A stretch of 64,000 bases of DNA from Adiantum capillus-veneris (taxonomy: Eukaryota > Streptophyta > Polypodiopsida > Polypodiales > Pteridaceae): NCBI GenBank assembly GCA_014529385.2, contig CM043945.1, positions 93,748,612-93,812,611 on the forward strand, in the 5' to 3' direction. The notes under the pieces were generated by a model. That model ran no database searches. It was given only the letters and a program-made list of their open reading frames with translations, and was not told the origin of the DNA. A program made the position numbers and the translations under genes. The first letter of the stretch is position 1, and each line of letters opens with the position of its first letter. Positions 34,801 through 45,114 of the stretch are shown piece after piece.

Positions 34801-34998
34801 ATGATACAAATATGTGCAAGCAAACTCCAAGGGAGTCAGCTTGCAAGATCTTTACAACTAGTCTTAGAATTGAGAAACCTCTTCTCTATGTTTATGTCAA
34901 CACAATTTGGAACACCCATTTCATTTGTAAGCATTTTCAAAGAGCCTTGATCCAAACTTTCAATCTTGACAACATCTTTTGAGACAAAACTTTTGACA
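31858..34998. repeat. 3.1-kb dispersed repeat, copy 1
   Basis: This segment is collinear with 60,646-64,000 and nearly identical along its length. The left edge is sharp at CATATTTAGGAATTTTCAG. The right edge is unknown because copy 2 runs off the window; the copies still match at 34,998. The repeat contains a minisatellite (32,330-33,170), short Pro/His-like triplet-rich sequence (33,890-34,050) and a tail with repeated CTCAACCAAGCG motifs. No transposase or retroelement gene is readable in it. Confidence 0.9.
32330..33170. repeat. Minisatellite with a 22-bp palindrome (copy 1)
   Basis: Units of about 60-100 bp repeat the blocks GCATGAGGCTCGAACTTAAG, CCTTTGCCTTGCTCC, AATTTATAGGTAAA and GAGCCTCCATCTTGTCCA. 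One core is a perfect palindrome with 11-nt arms GGCTCGAACTT (32,765-32,786); a near-perfect one lies near 33,030-33,052. Open frames on the minus strand here are repetitive by-products (LKFEPHAL-type peptides) and not genes. Confidence 0.85.
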
Positions 34999-36273
34999 TT
35001 GTTGGTCATTGGTGAGGATATGTATTCGTCATGAAAACTAGACATTCAACTTGTATCTTCTAATGTATTCTCACCCTTTATGCTTGCTTGTACGAAAACA
35101 CAATAGGCACAAGCTATAGATGAGACACACCCTCAACCAAGCGTTTGGGTCTCAAAAAGTCTTTTCGCATGATCCTTGTCTCTGGAAAAGCATACTTTCA
35201 AAATCTCACAATAGTTCTCAAGGAGAGGATGTGCACCACTCTTGGAGTATTAGTGTCCATCATATGCCTCATGATCAAACATATTTTACACCTTCTTGCA
35301 CAACCTACATGTAACATGTGTCAGAAGCATGGGGCTCCAACCTCCAAGACAAAACTTAGAGCTTGGTAAATAGCACACACTTGTTTAGCACTTTGTGTAG
35401 GTCTGTGTATACATGACAATTGCTTGCAAGATGAAGAAGAAAATCCTTTTCATGCTAGCATTCATTTAGTTGTAGACAAGAATGATGTGCATCCTCAACC
35501 AGAGTTTAGGTGCTCTTAGAAATAGATGTAAGAAGAATTGTCCCGTTTTTGTGTATTTTTCCCAAAATTCCTAAATTGTTGTTATACCACTACGTGTAGT
35601 GGTGGTCTTGTAATCAACTATTTTTGCATGGATTAGTTTTTCTTCTAATCCTCATAAATGTGTTGTGTAGGTAGGGGTCCTCTGAAAGATTTTAAAAGAC
35701 TAATGGGGAATGCATCGTGAATGTGCCTACGTGAAGAGAAATTAAGTATTAAAAGATAGTATTATGTTTAAATATTCTTGGACATTACCATGTCCCAAAA
35801 CATAGTGACTACCCTAGCATGAGTAGAGGGCATGGAGAATGGACAAAATTTTAACAGTCTTGCTACACAACATATCCTACATTAAAACCATAGAAGGTGG
35901 CACATAAAGAAGGTTGAATATCTGAAAAGCAACCTTTACAAAAACTTTAGTACCTGCTAGGGCTATTAAGCCCAAGGCTACAAGATATGCAATACCATAT
36001 CAACTTGTTAAACTTCACTTTTTAATCAAATAAGTAAATGCTATTATGAAGAAATTGGTGTATTTCACTATACAAACAGGTTTCTATCTTCAAATGACCG
36101 TAGCGCATAAGTAGTAAAAAAATTCAGAGATGTAAATTTATCATACGTTAATAACGTGTCACTTGGGTTTTTGATAAGAGTGTAAATGATTGCAAAGCGG
36201 ATACTTATCTTGAGTTTATTGGTTTGGAAGTTTAGAATTCTTGACTCATCTACACTAGAGAGAGATTGCTTTT
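34999..36273. other. Stretch without a supported gene
   Basis: The first few hundred bases probably still belong to the dispersed repeat, since the CACCCTCAACCAAGCG motif recurs near 35,127. The rest shows no gene or element. Confidence 0.5.
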
Positions 36274-36553
36274 GCTCATTAGTTCTTGCATGACCCATAA
36301 GGGAAGTTCCCACTACAGTTATTTACAGAGCCGTAGTGGCTTATTGGAATGAAAATTTAAAATATTGTGCGAGTATAAAATGGCCAAGAGTAATTTCCGG
36401 CGCCTCTTCGTCAACTCCCCGCATTCCACTCCACAAAATCATCATAATCAACTCAATTAGAAAAATAAATAGACAGCACATAATTAACCATTACGCCAGC
36501 TATCCCAATTGCAGCTAGCCACTACAACAGGAGGGTGCCTAGTCTCATAACAT
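36274..36553. repeat. 280-bp direct repeat, copy 2
   Basis: Partner of 31,408-31,685, ending GTCTCATAACAT. It lies immediately upstream of the open frame that starts at 36,555. Confidence 0.8.
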
Positions 36554-36554
36554 T

Positions 36555-37004
36555 ATGGGCATGGAAAGGGTTGTGGAGTACATGATAAAGATGCATCAAA
36601 ACCCCTCACATCGACTTCCGACAATTGTATGGGAAGCAAGCAAAAAAGTTCAAAAGACGCATAAAAGCAAGATTTTGAGCACCGGATGGATGCAAGATAT
36701 AAAGAAGTGGTTTGGAAGATGGAATGCATCACACTTGCTACATGATGCCTCAATAGACTTTCAAGTGAATGAAGCTTTTCTACAATGCCAATGTATTACG
36801 GCTTGGGAGAAATCCGGGGGGTCACTCTACATATATTACACCACCCATATTGCTTCCAACTACAAAACCATGTTCTTTGCTGAAAGAGGAAATCGTACTC
36901 ACCCTTACGTATGTGAGCCTATCCCCTTGTATGTCATTCGTCTTAGCTCCCACTCCCTCCGATGCGAGACAAGGCATTGGGTCAATGGAGAAGAGCCAAA
37001 TTGA
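36555..37004 (+). CDS. Hypothetical open frame, 149 codons, low confidence
   Basis: An uninterrupted frame starts MGMERVVEYMIKMHQNPSH and contains a Lys/Trp-rich section (VWEASKKVQKTHKSK, MQDIKKWFGRWNASHLLHD). The composition of the first ~90 residues is plausible for a real protein. The second half looks less natural, and the +1 frame downstream (36,769-37,059) reads equally well, suggesting a frameshift near 36,780. No family is recognised. It directly follows the 280-bp repeat and may belong to an unknown transposon. Confidence 0.3.
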   Translation: MGMERVVEYMIKMHQNPSHRLPTIVWEASKKVQKTHKSKILSTGWMQDIKKWFGRWNASHLLHDASIDFQVNEAFLQCQCITAWEKSGGSLYIYYTTHIASNYKTMFFAERGNRTHPYVCEPIPLYVIRLSSHSLRCETRHWVNGEEPN

Positions 37005-37285
37005 GTGTGCACATTATGTTCTCTGCAAGTTCGAGAGTCTAATTACCACACACTACTAGAGTACTCAACTTTTGGTCACATCTGAACTTGCTTCCTTCAC
37101 ATTTTCAGCCATGACTTAACCTACACACTTTCCTCTCCCAGCCACAGTGTGTGGGCTCTCCATTGCAACTCTCATCACCACAATTTTAGAGCATTGAGAA
37201 TCACTCATCACAACACACATACTACATCACATGTAACTTTGGTCCCATAGGTCATATTTTACCTCCAAGGACGATAATAAGAAAT

Positions 37286-37390
<105 letters not shown>

Positions 37391-37598
37391 CAACAGTACT
37401 TAGATAGATCTTTGAGTGAGTCTTTGAGGCCTGTTGGGATTGTTTGTACAACATTAAAGACTCTTCTTCTTCCTCCTCCTCCTCCTCTTCTTCTCTCTCA
37501 TTGGTTTCAAGAACTGTTGTAGAGATTCTTGAGGTATCATGGCTCATTCCTATGATGTTAAAACGTTTCCACCTCCTCTTCTCCAGCTTATTATTATT

Positions 37599-37699
<101 letters not shown>

Positions 37700-37849
37700 A
37701 AAAGAAAACAAGAAAATGATAAAAAGAGTTAATCAAAATGCTTTAAAGCCTCGCTAGCTAGAGTGTCTTGCCGAGGTCGATTGTGTTCCCAAAGTTTCTT
37801 TACCATGGAAGCTTGGGTTCATTAGTGGACTCATATGATTGTCAAGGGG

Positions 37850-37850
<1 letters not shown>

Positions 37851-37890
<40 letters not shown>

Positions 37891-37901
37891 TACACACACA
37901 G
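37851..37901. repeat. Compound (CT)n(CA)n microsatellite
   Basis: CT repeat followed by CA repeat with one interruption (CATACA). Confidence 0.95.
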
Positions 37902-38387
37902 AGCTTACCTCATTGGCCCTAGGACACGCCTTTCACGGTTGACATAAACCGGAGAAACTATTGGTATAGAGAAAAAAAAGGGTGCCAATCTTTCCTTTTA
38001 CCCTTTGCAAAATGGAGGGGAAACTTCACTATGCCTAATATAAAGCACACCAATGTCACACAATGAATATATTCACCACTATCATCGCTTTGGCAAGGTG
38101 CTGAAGGCATGTAGCTTCACGTACAGTTCGGAAACCGCTTGCTCCACAAACAATGGCATGGCATTCATGAAGATGGCTTGTGCACTAATCTCTCATAGAG
38201 ATTCCAGCAGAAGAGTGAACTCACAGTACCTTAGCATGGAATGGTAAAATAGAAAGGGGACAAAGAAGCTCTCAAAATTTGAATGAAGTGGCAAAACCTA
38301 TGGATCAAAACTGGCCGCAAAAGGTAGTCTACTAACGTAGTTGTTGGTATATTACTCAGGAGGGTTACTATTTGTAAAACCTATATA

Positions 38388-38426
<39 letters not shown>

Positions 38427-38808
38427 CAAGGAATATATATAAAACCCCTTAGCTGTAATTTTTTCATAATAAACGAGATTATTCACCTATTCAATCAGTA
38501 ACTTTTATTTCAAGGTTATTTTCCCAATAGCCATCTATATGTGGAAATGCTAGAAATTATAGAATATAATAATTCTTTCTATTGAACACACATGATAGGC
38601 CCCCCCCCCCAAGGTATATTAAGGTTTGCGCAAATACTTGCTCTCTTTGCACATTAAAAAATAGAGGGGGGGTATATGGTCATACCCTAACAGCATGGCT
38701 GTGGTGCCGTTACGTTGGTCTACAATGCACACATTCTCAGCCAAAGAGAGCAAAAGATTGCTTCTCAAATCTGGTTGCAAGCACATGCATCTCCTCCTCC
38801 TCTTCCTC

Positions 38809-38850
<42 letters not shown>

Positions 38851-39157
38851 GTGTGTGTGTGTGTGTGTGTGTGAGCCATTTGGGGCCACAGACTCTGTGT
38901 TGTTTCTTCCTCTGTGCGTTGTTTTGACCTATGACCACTACCTTCACGATCGACTGGTCTTAACTACTCTATGTGCCCTGGGAACATTGGATAGAGAGTC
39001 ATCAGTGGCCTGTCATTCAAGAATTATAGAGATGGGAACAGGGAGGTGGCTTGAGTTGGCATTTGTTGCCTCCCTATATGAGAATCTCTTTTAGCTTAAC
39101 AGAGTAGTATAGACAAGTGTGTTGCCCATCCTCCACACACACACACACACACACACA

Positions 39158-39201
<44 letters not shown>

Positions 39202-39796
39202 CATCAGTTCCTATCCAAAAACAAACGGCTCTCTATCACTTCATATATAGAGGGACTATATGTTTTACACGTCATCATATTCTCCAAAACATGCTAATTT
39301 TAAATAATCTTACGGTAGTACTTCTATTTTTTTAATGCTCTTTGAAATGTGGTTAGTTGCTACGTAGTGAAAAGACGACTCCAATTTGGCATAATGTACC
39401 CATATTAACATAACAAATAAGTAGATAAACCATTCAAGTTGGTGAATTCTCCCTCGAAAGACATTATTACAAGATTTGGAAAATCATGGTACAGTAATGC
39501 AACACATTTAAAGCATTATAGCAGAAGCTTATGGTTCTATCATACAACAAGCTTGATCTTGCAGAATATACAATCTTTTTTTTTTTAATGCTCAGTAGAG
39601 CTTGCATACACAGAGCCCTAGCATATCCTTTGCAGAGGGTCAACCCGAAAAAGAATACAACGAAGGAGGGCACCCGACGCGCCTTACTTACAAAGCTTGC
39701 TTTTCCTTTTTCCTATTACATTGGATCTATGAAGAGCTCTGCTATTTGGAGGAGTGGATCGAGCACAGAATATACAATCTTAACAGTAGAGAGAGC
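37902..39796. repeat. Gene-free, microsatellite-dense stretch
   Basis: It contains (GT)n at 38,390-38,425, (CT)n(GT)n at 38,810-38,872, (AC)n(AG)n at 39,134-39,199 and a poly-C of ten bases near 38,600. Open frames overlapping these tracts are repeat artefacts. It lies downstream of the lipase gene, so the last few hundred bases should include its 3' UTR; I could not identify a convincing polyadenylation signal. Confidence 0.8.
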
Positions 39797-41539
39797 TCAA
39801 GCAACCGAAAGGTTAGTGCCACTCTCCAAATGTGAATGTAGAAGTTCATGCATTAAATAGTTGAAGTTGTTTCTTGTGGTGCTGTTTGTAGAAGGGGAGA
39901 GTCTAGGAGAGGGTTTTGGAAGCTTCTTTTCTTGCCACTTTGTTTGAATATGGAGCTCATCAAGCAAAAGGCCAGTTGTCTTATTAATAAGGGCAACATC
40001 TCTCTTCATGAACCTCATGCACAATCTAACTTCATCTAGTTGGTGAGCATTGTTCAACACTCCTCTTTCACCAAGGGAAAACTCTCTCCTTTGGAGGCCA
40101 ATAAATGGCACTCTCGAACTTCGATAGCCATCCACAAGGTGTAAATAGACCTCCAAATTGTGTGAATCGACCATGCCGACATTCTTCTTCAAGAAAGGTG
40201 AGAAGTGGTTGTCGAGACGAAGCTCCATGCCAACATGCACATATGTGTTCCATTTAAGATTATGGTGATGAGAAACCTTACTAGATGGCCCACTAGAGGA
40301 GACATGGTGTGTAGGAGTTTCCTCATGGACAAAGATTCCAGGAACCTTAGGCACCATGTCATGGACATTAACTACCCTTAAGACCTTCACACCTATTTCT
40401 TCTAATCTCAACCTGAAGGCCTCATTTCCCACTCGTGGGGCTGCAAACGATATCACGCTCACCGGTACATCCTTCTCAACACAATTCAGAGCCACATCAT
40501 AAGAAGCCAATAGTGCCAAGGCTCCTCCCAAGCTGTGCCCTGTCAGGGTGATGCTCAATTGACTCTTTTGTCCCTTGTACATATCCACCAATCTCTTTAC
40601 CTCATCCCTGACTTGCTTGGAAGCACTCATTTGGCCATGAGGTGCATCCATGTTGCAAGATGTGTAGAGGGTATAGAAGCCACGCTCGACGCCAACATGA
40701 CCATGTGACGTCGTATTGTGGGATGCGCCACTAATGCCATGTGGCTCAATCATGGCCCCATCAATGTCTTCAAGCCACTCGATTTGAGTGACCGTGCCAC
40801 GCCACACCACCACGATGTCACGTCTACCGAGTCGTGCAATCTCCTTCTCGTCGTTTGCCACGGCGATAAACCCAATCCAGCTAGATTCGTGTTGCCCGTG
40901 CATTCCGGTGCGACTTTCGAGCCATTTGGGCAATACATGGACATCTGACGAGGCATAGATGTACTTAGTAACAGTGTATCCGGTCCACGTGAGACCGGCC
41001 CTTTGAAAAAGCTCTTGTTCCTCATACAAGCACTCCCCCCGGGTGTGAGACCCCTCCTCATTATCAAAGGCATCATAGGTGAGCTGTGCAAGGTCACCAT
41101 ACTTGATGATTTCAGCCCTTAGATCTGGATCCAACGGCGACAAGAGGCCCGCCCAATTGCTGCAGCCATGATATTCTTGCCAACGTTTGGAGAGCTCCCC
41201 ATTGGGGCTGTTTCTGAAGGTCTCTTCAAGGGATTGGATGAGAGGGTCAAGCTGCAGGTGGCCAGGAGAGTGGCGATTGGGGGATTGCAGGGAGAGAGAA
41301 GAAGGAGAATATGCTTCTCGGCCCTTGGGGTTTCGTAAGTCAAGAGCAGTAGAAGGAGAAGGAGAGGGTGCAGAGGCAGCGCCCCACCTGCACCAGGTGG
41401 TTTTGATCGGCTGCAAACGAGGGGTAGAGCGTGTGTATGGGAGGCGCAATGGACGGTGGGGATTGGTGGAGAGGGGGCGGCAGCGCGAGGAGGTGAGATC
41501 GAAGCCGTTGGATGATGAAGGCGCAAGGCTAAGGGCCAT
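39797..41539 (-). CDS. Class I phospholipase A1 (DAD1/PLA1-Igamma type), plastid-targeted
   Basis: The 580-residue intronless frame encodes a Lipase_3-type alpha/beta hydrolase that removes the sn-1 acyl chain from glycerolipids in plastids; family members supply fatty acids for jasmonate and lipid remodelling. The first ~75 residues are rich in Ser, Pro and Arg and poor in acidic residues, fitting a chloroplast transit peptide. Conserved family blocks follow: CSNWAGLLSPLDPDLRAEII (126-145), GRRDIVVVWRGT (238-249), the GHSLG nucleophile elbow with Ser336, FAAPRVGN (365-372), VNVHDMVPKVPG with Asp394, and SHNLEVYLHLVDGY with His460, which completes the triad. The domain order and the RDVALINK segment (513-520) match the Igamma/DALL group. 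An insertion at about 475-510 and an extra ~40-residue tail lengthen it relative to typical members of about 510-530 residues. The ATG is the first after the TATA box and CT leader. It is the only intact host gene in the window. Confidence 0.93.
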   Translation of the reverse strand: MALSLAPSSSNGFDLTSSRCRPLSTNPHRPLRLPYTRSTPRLQPIKTTWCRWGAASAPSPSPSTALDLRNPKGREAYSPSSLSLQSPNRHSPGHLQLDPLIQSLEETFRNSPNGELSKRWQEYHGCSNWAGLLSPLDPDLRAEIIKYGDLAQLTYDAFDNEEGSHTRGECLYEEQELFQRAGLTWTGYTVTKYIYASSDVHVLPKWLESRTGMHGQHESSWIGFIAVANDEKEIARLGRRDIVVVWRGTVTQIEWLEDIDGAMIEPHGISGASHNTTSHGHVGVERGFYTLYTSCNMDAPHGQMSASKQVRDEVKRLVDMYKGQKSQLSITLTGHSLGGALALLASYDVALNCVEKDVPVSVISFAAPRVGNEAFRLRLEEIGVKVLRVVNVHDMVPKVPGIFVHEETPTHHVSSSGPSSKVSHHHNLKWNTYVHVGMELRLDNHFSPFLKKNVGMVDSHNLEVYLHLVDGYRSSRVPFIGLQRREFSLGERGVLNNAHQLDEVRLCMRFMKRDVALINKTTGLLLDELHIQTKWQEKKLPKPSPRLSPSTNSTTRNNFNYLMHELLHSHLESGTNLSVA

Positions 41540-41547
41540 AAAATGAA

Positions 41548-41550
<3 letters not shown>

Positions 41551-41592
<42 letters not shown>
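41551..41592 (-). repeat. (GA)21 microsatellite in the lipase 5' leader
   Basis: On the gene's strand this is a CT repeat ending 11 bases before the ATG. CT-rich leaders are common in plant genes and can influence expression; an effect here is inference. Confidence 0.9.
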
Positions 41593-41595
<3 letters not shown>

Positions 41596-41620
41596 CACTG
41601 TCCAGTAGCCAGCTTATGTA

Positions 41621-41628
41621 TATTTATA
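41621..41628 (-). promoter_or_regulatory. TATA box of the lipase gene
   Basis: On the minus strand the sequence reads TATAAATA, about 89 bases upstream of the ATG. A start site about 30 bases downstream would give a leader of roughly 50-60 bases made mostly of the CT repeat. Confidence 0.6.
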
Positions 41629-41639
41629 TTCACTCACCT

Positions 41640-42999
41640 GCAGCCACATTGTTTCAAAAGCCTGAGATCGAGTCTTCTCCTCTCTGCATCGTCATCTTCA
41701 TCCATCCTTCTCTCTCTCTCTCTCTCTCAGTGCTGGTCATTTTCTCCCTTTTGACAAGGTCTCCCTCCTTTACCAGGTCAAAGTCAGCCCCCCGACACCC
41801 GGCCCCACCCGCCCGCCGGCCCGGCCTTTTCTGCCGCTCGACTTTTAATTTCACGTGCATCCACTTTAGTCTTTGACCTGTAAAAATGATGTATAAAGAT
41901 TCGAAGCTCCATTATTGAGGCCATCTTCTGCAAACCAATTGGAGGGCAAACCTCTCTTCAACCGAAGGGCCCATTTAAATTGGCGAAACTAGGAGGAGGT
42001 CCGCTTCCATGGACATTGGCCATTGGCCAACCTTATCCACTCGGGAAGATTACCTTACGAGTCGGGCTGTCTCTACCTAGGGGGGTTGGGTGTGTGTGTT
42101 GTTATTTCAAAGTTGTACATAATTCTCAAAAAAAAAAAAAACTCCTCAAAAGATGATCAAGCTGAGGAGGTTGAACACGAGGTCGAGATGCCAAAATTTA
42201 GCACAAGAGATCAATTCACTGGATTTAAACTCCTAATCTCACGGACAAAGTACACAAACCACTCAGGCAATGAAATTTTTGTGTTCAAAATTTCAAACAT
42301 GTAAAATACTTTTTTGCTTAGAGCTCATATCGTTTGAATCCGACTTAAGTGAAACCTAGTGGGAGCCAAGGGATCCTCTACACATGATTGTCTCATGGAT
42401 TTAAGGGCTCCCACTAGCTTCCATATGTAGCTAGATTCGACCTAAAACTAAACTTGGACACACTGATCTGCTAACTTTAGTATGTATAACACTTAGTATA
42501 CTCTTGCTTTCTTTCATGTGTGCCTTACGGTTGAAGTGGATTCCATGCATGGATCTTGAGTTGGAGCCCTGGTGGCTATGGGTTAGGGGGGCACTACCCA
42601 ACTTTTTCTTTTGCCCTAGTTTCCTATTTTGGCCACCTACGTTAGAGTGTGTAGTAGCAAAAGAAGAAATATGAACACGAGAATGAGAGAATACAAGAGA
42701 GAAAGTGAGAGTGTTAGTGGATTGCAACAACGGACGTCTATAACATAACTAACTAGGACTAACAAACTCTCATGTCATTACTCAGGGAAGCCATCGGAAT
42801 GGGGTACTAACACCCATTGTGTTGTGGAATGAGATGGTCACATGATAGCTATTCCATGTATAGTACATTAGAGTGAGATGTCAGATATCATATCAGATGA
42901 GGTGAGAAAAATCAAACCTTAGAAAACCAAATGGAAAAATCAAAAAGAAATTGAACTGAACTAAAAGAATGAATTTAGATGACATGAACTAAGACAACC
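41640..42999. other. Upstream flank of the lipase gene; no other gene seen
   Basis: A short (CT)n tract at about 41,707-41,728 and a C/G-rich patch at about 41,790-41,840 lie in the probable promoter region. The remainder has no credible frame. A run of about 13 A is near 42,128-42,141. Confidence 0.5.
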
Positions 43000-43046
43000 A
43001 GCATTTGCAGTGGAGCCACCCTCTTTCTTCTTAGCCTCCTTTGCCT

Positions 43047-43632
43047 TCAACTTAGGACACTGCTTAAGTGATCATTAGTTTTACAATAATGGCAATGCAT
43101 CTTCTTTTTTCCCTTATCACCAGAATTGCCAGACGAAGTGCTACCAGCAGAATCATTGGGAACAAAAGTTTTGCCACTCGCAGCAGAACCATAAGAAGTG
43201 GCTGCATTGTTATTACCATGCTTTCTTTGAGAAGCAATAAAAGCCTGTTCAATTGCACGCTGTCCAAAGACCGTCCAAAATATCTCAAGCCCAGTTTGCA
43301 GATTTTGTTGAACGAATGTGAGGAACAATGGTGCGCTTCATAGACAACGCAATCAATGCATGAGCCTGGGCATCCTTTACATCCCAACGATATTGTTTTG
43401 CCGTAGGCAAAACAACTCTAATAGCAGCAATCCTTGCAGTAAGACATGCCACATCCTAAACATTGCCTACATCCTCAGAACCAGGACGTACATCAATGCC
43501 CTGCACAATATTCCCAACGCCCTTTGACACAAGAATGTGTTGCATCATATAAGCCCACATAGGGTAATTGTCCCATCCAACCTGTCCTCAGCAGCAAACA
43601 TCTTGAACACATTTGTGTTGTTGTCAGCCATG
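43047..43632 (-). pseudogene. gag of truncated copia-B
   Basis: Readable blocks are the N-terminus near 43,632, a central ALSMKRTI-type segment near 43,340, QQNLQTGLEIFW, IEQAFIASQRKHGNNN and the zinc-knuckle piece ending near 43,060. At least two frameshifts and some stops are present. A perfect hairpin at 43,393-43,415 lies inside this gag. Confidence 0.75.
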
Positions 43633-43911
43633 GTAAATGCTGCACCTGATGTGAAAAGCCATGGTAGAAGACTGTAGGGCAGTTGTTATGCAAAAAATGG
43701 CACTGAAAAAAATTCTGCACAAAATGACAAAATTGCCTATGTAGACCTGCTTGTAGTGAAAATAGAGGCCGAAATGAGTCCGTAATGATCCCGAATCTGT
43801 GCAGACCTGCGAACGCTCCCCAAACCTCTTGAAATCGGAGAAAGTGAGCAGGCATGTACTGGAGCAGTTGGCGACTGAGCCCTAGAGGACGCAACCTGCT
43901 CTGATACCAAT

Positions 43912-44138
43912 TGTTGGTATTAGGATTGCAGAGAAACGCACACAGCTTGGAGAAGACGAAGGAAGCTCAAGGCACACAATAGAGAGTGTCTTACTTAGTG
44001 TGCAATGGAAATATAGATAGCCCTAGAGTGATGGGCGTATATACAATGCACGGGGAGGAAAACCTCCTAAAGAGGGAAAAAATGCCCCGGCGGTCCTAGT
44101 GTGTTCACACACATCACTACCACATGTATATGGTAACA
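43912..44138 (-). repeat. LTR of truncated copia-B
   Basis: This 227-bp LTR closely matches the two LTRs at 25,505-25,730 and 28,446-28,660. On the minus strand it starts TGTTACCATATACATG and ends next to the primer-binding site. Confidence 0.9.
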
Positions 44139-44155
44139 AGCCATGAAGAAGTTTT

Positions 44156-44431
44156 TGTAGACATGTAGTAGTGTTAGTGTGTATACGTGCTTCACCAGGG
44201 GTACTTTTCTCCCACTGGGTTTTTCCCCTGGACATCTGGTGTGAAAGGACACCTTATCTCTTAGGGTTTCATATAAGCTTTGTAGCTCTGAGTTTGTATA
44301 CTCTATTATTCTAATACACAGAGAGAGACTACAGAGATCTTGTACGCAAGCTCTGTGTCTTCTCCTTCTCCATCTTCTTCCTACTCTGAGTTGTTGTCTT
44401 CCTTCTGTTTCCTGTTTCATCATCTTCAACA
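44156..44431 (+). repeat. Extra LTR of copia-A
   Basis: A 276-bp LTR starting TGTAGACATG and ending CTTCAACA. It is separated by only 7 bp (ATATATT) from the next LTR. It differs from the 3' LTR by about 6 substitutions and one single-base indel. Confidence 0.9.
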
Positions 44432-44438
44432 ATATATT

Positions 44439-44715
44439 TGTAGACATGTAGTAGTGTTAGTGTGTATACGCGCTTCACCGGGGGCACTTTTCTCCCATTG
44501 GGTTTTCCCCCCTGGACATCTGGTGTGAAAGAACACCTTATCTCTTAGGGTTTCATATAAGCTTTGTAGCTCTGAGTTTGTATACTCTATTATTTTAATA
44601 CAAAGAGAGAGACTACAGAGATCTCGTACGCAAGCTTTGTGTCTTCTCCTTCTCCATCTTCTTCCTACTCTGAGTTGTTGTCTTCCTTCTGTTTCCTGTT
44701 TCATCATCTTCAACA
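44439..44715 (+). repeat. 5' LTR of copia-A
   Basis: 277 bp, starting TGTAGACATG and ending CATCTTCAACA. It is followed two bases later by the primer-binding site. Confidence 0.93.
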
Positions 44716-44717
44716 AT

Positions 44718-44729
44718 TGGTATCAGAGC
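44718..44729 (+). promoter_or_regulatory. Primer-binding site of copia-A (initiator tRNA-Met)
   Basis: TGGTATCAGAGC, the exact standard site, two bases after the LTR end. Confidence 0.93.
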
Positions 44730-45114
44730 AAGGTGATTTCCAGAGCCTCTACTTGCGTTTTTGCGTCCGCGTGCGCAATCGCAGTTTTCAGGTTGTTTTC
44801 GGAAAATTTGCTCGTGGGAGCATCCTCGACGTTCTGGGAGTATTCTGAGTAGGTGACCTGTGGTTTTACCCCCCTTTCGAATCCGTTCGATCCCTCAGAA
44901 TTTTTTTCTGAGCAGCATAGCAGAAGTTACTTTTTTGAGGCGTTTAGATCAAGAGGGTGTGCTTTTTGACAGATTTTCTTCACGTAAACAGTTCTTTTGG
45001 GAAGCAGCTTGTCTTAGCTTTGTGCTGAGATTTTGTGTAGAGTTTTGCTTGGATTGGAGAGGAGATTTGTGAATCTCTTGGAGGTTCTTTTGCTCTCTTG
45101 TGTGTATCCACAGT

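Larger units (their letters stand above)
43000..44138 (-). mobile_element. Truncated copia-B element (5' LTR, PBS, gag)
   Basis: The 5' LTR is at 43,912-44,138 (minus strand), the primer-binding site TGGTATCAGAGC at 43,909-43,898, and gag starts at MADNNTNVFKMF near 43,632. Gag reads downwards through several frames to a CCHC-like motif (CHYCKTNDHL) near 43,100-43,060 and ends around 43,000. Protease, integrase, RT and the 3' LTR are missing. Unlike the copy at 25.5-28.7 kb, gag is collinear here, so this copy shows the ancestral order. The right LTR edge lies 17 bp from the copia-A LTR. Confidence 0.85.

Noticed and set aside
41119-41598. 159-codon minus-strand frame overlapping the lipase start
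   Set aside because: It is an alternative frame of the lipase N-terminus and the CT leader; the lipase frame has clear family homology.
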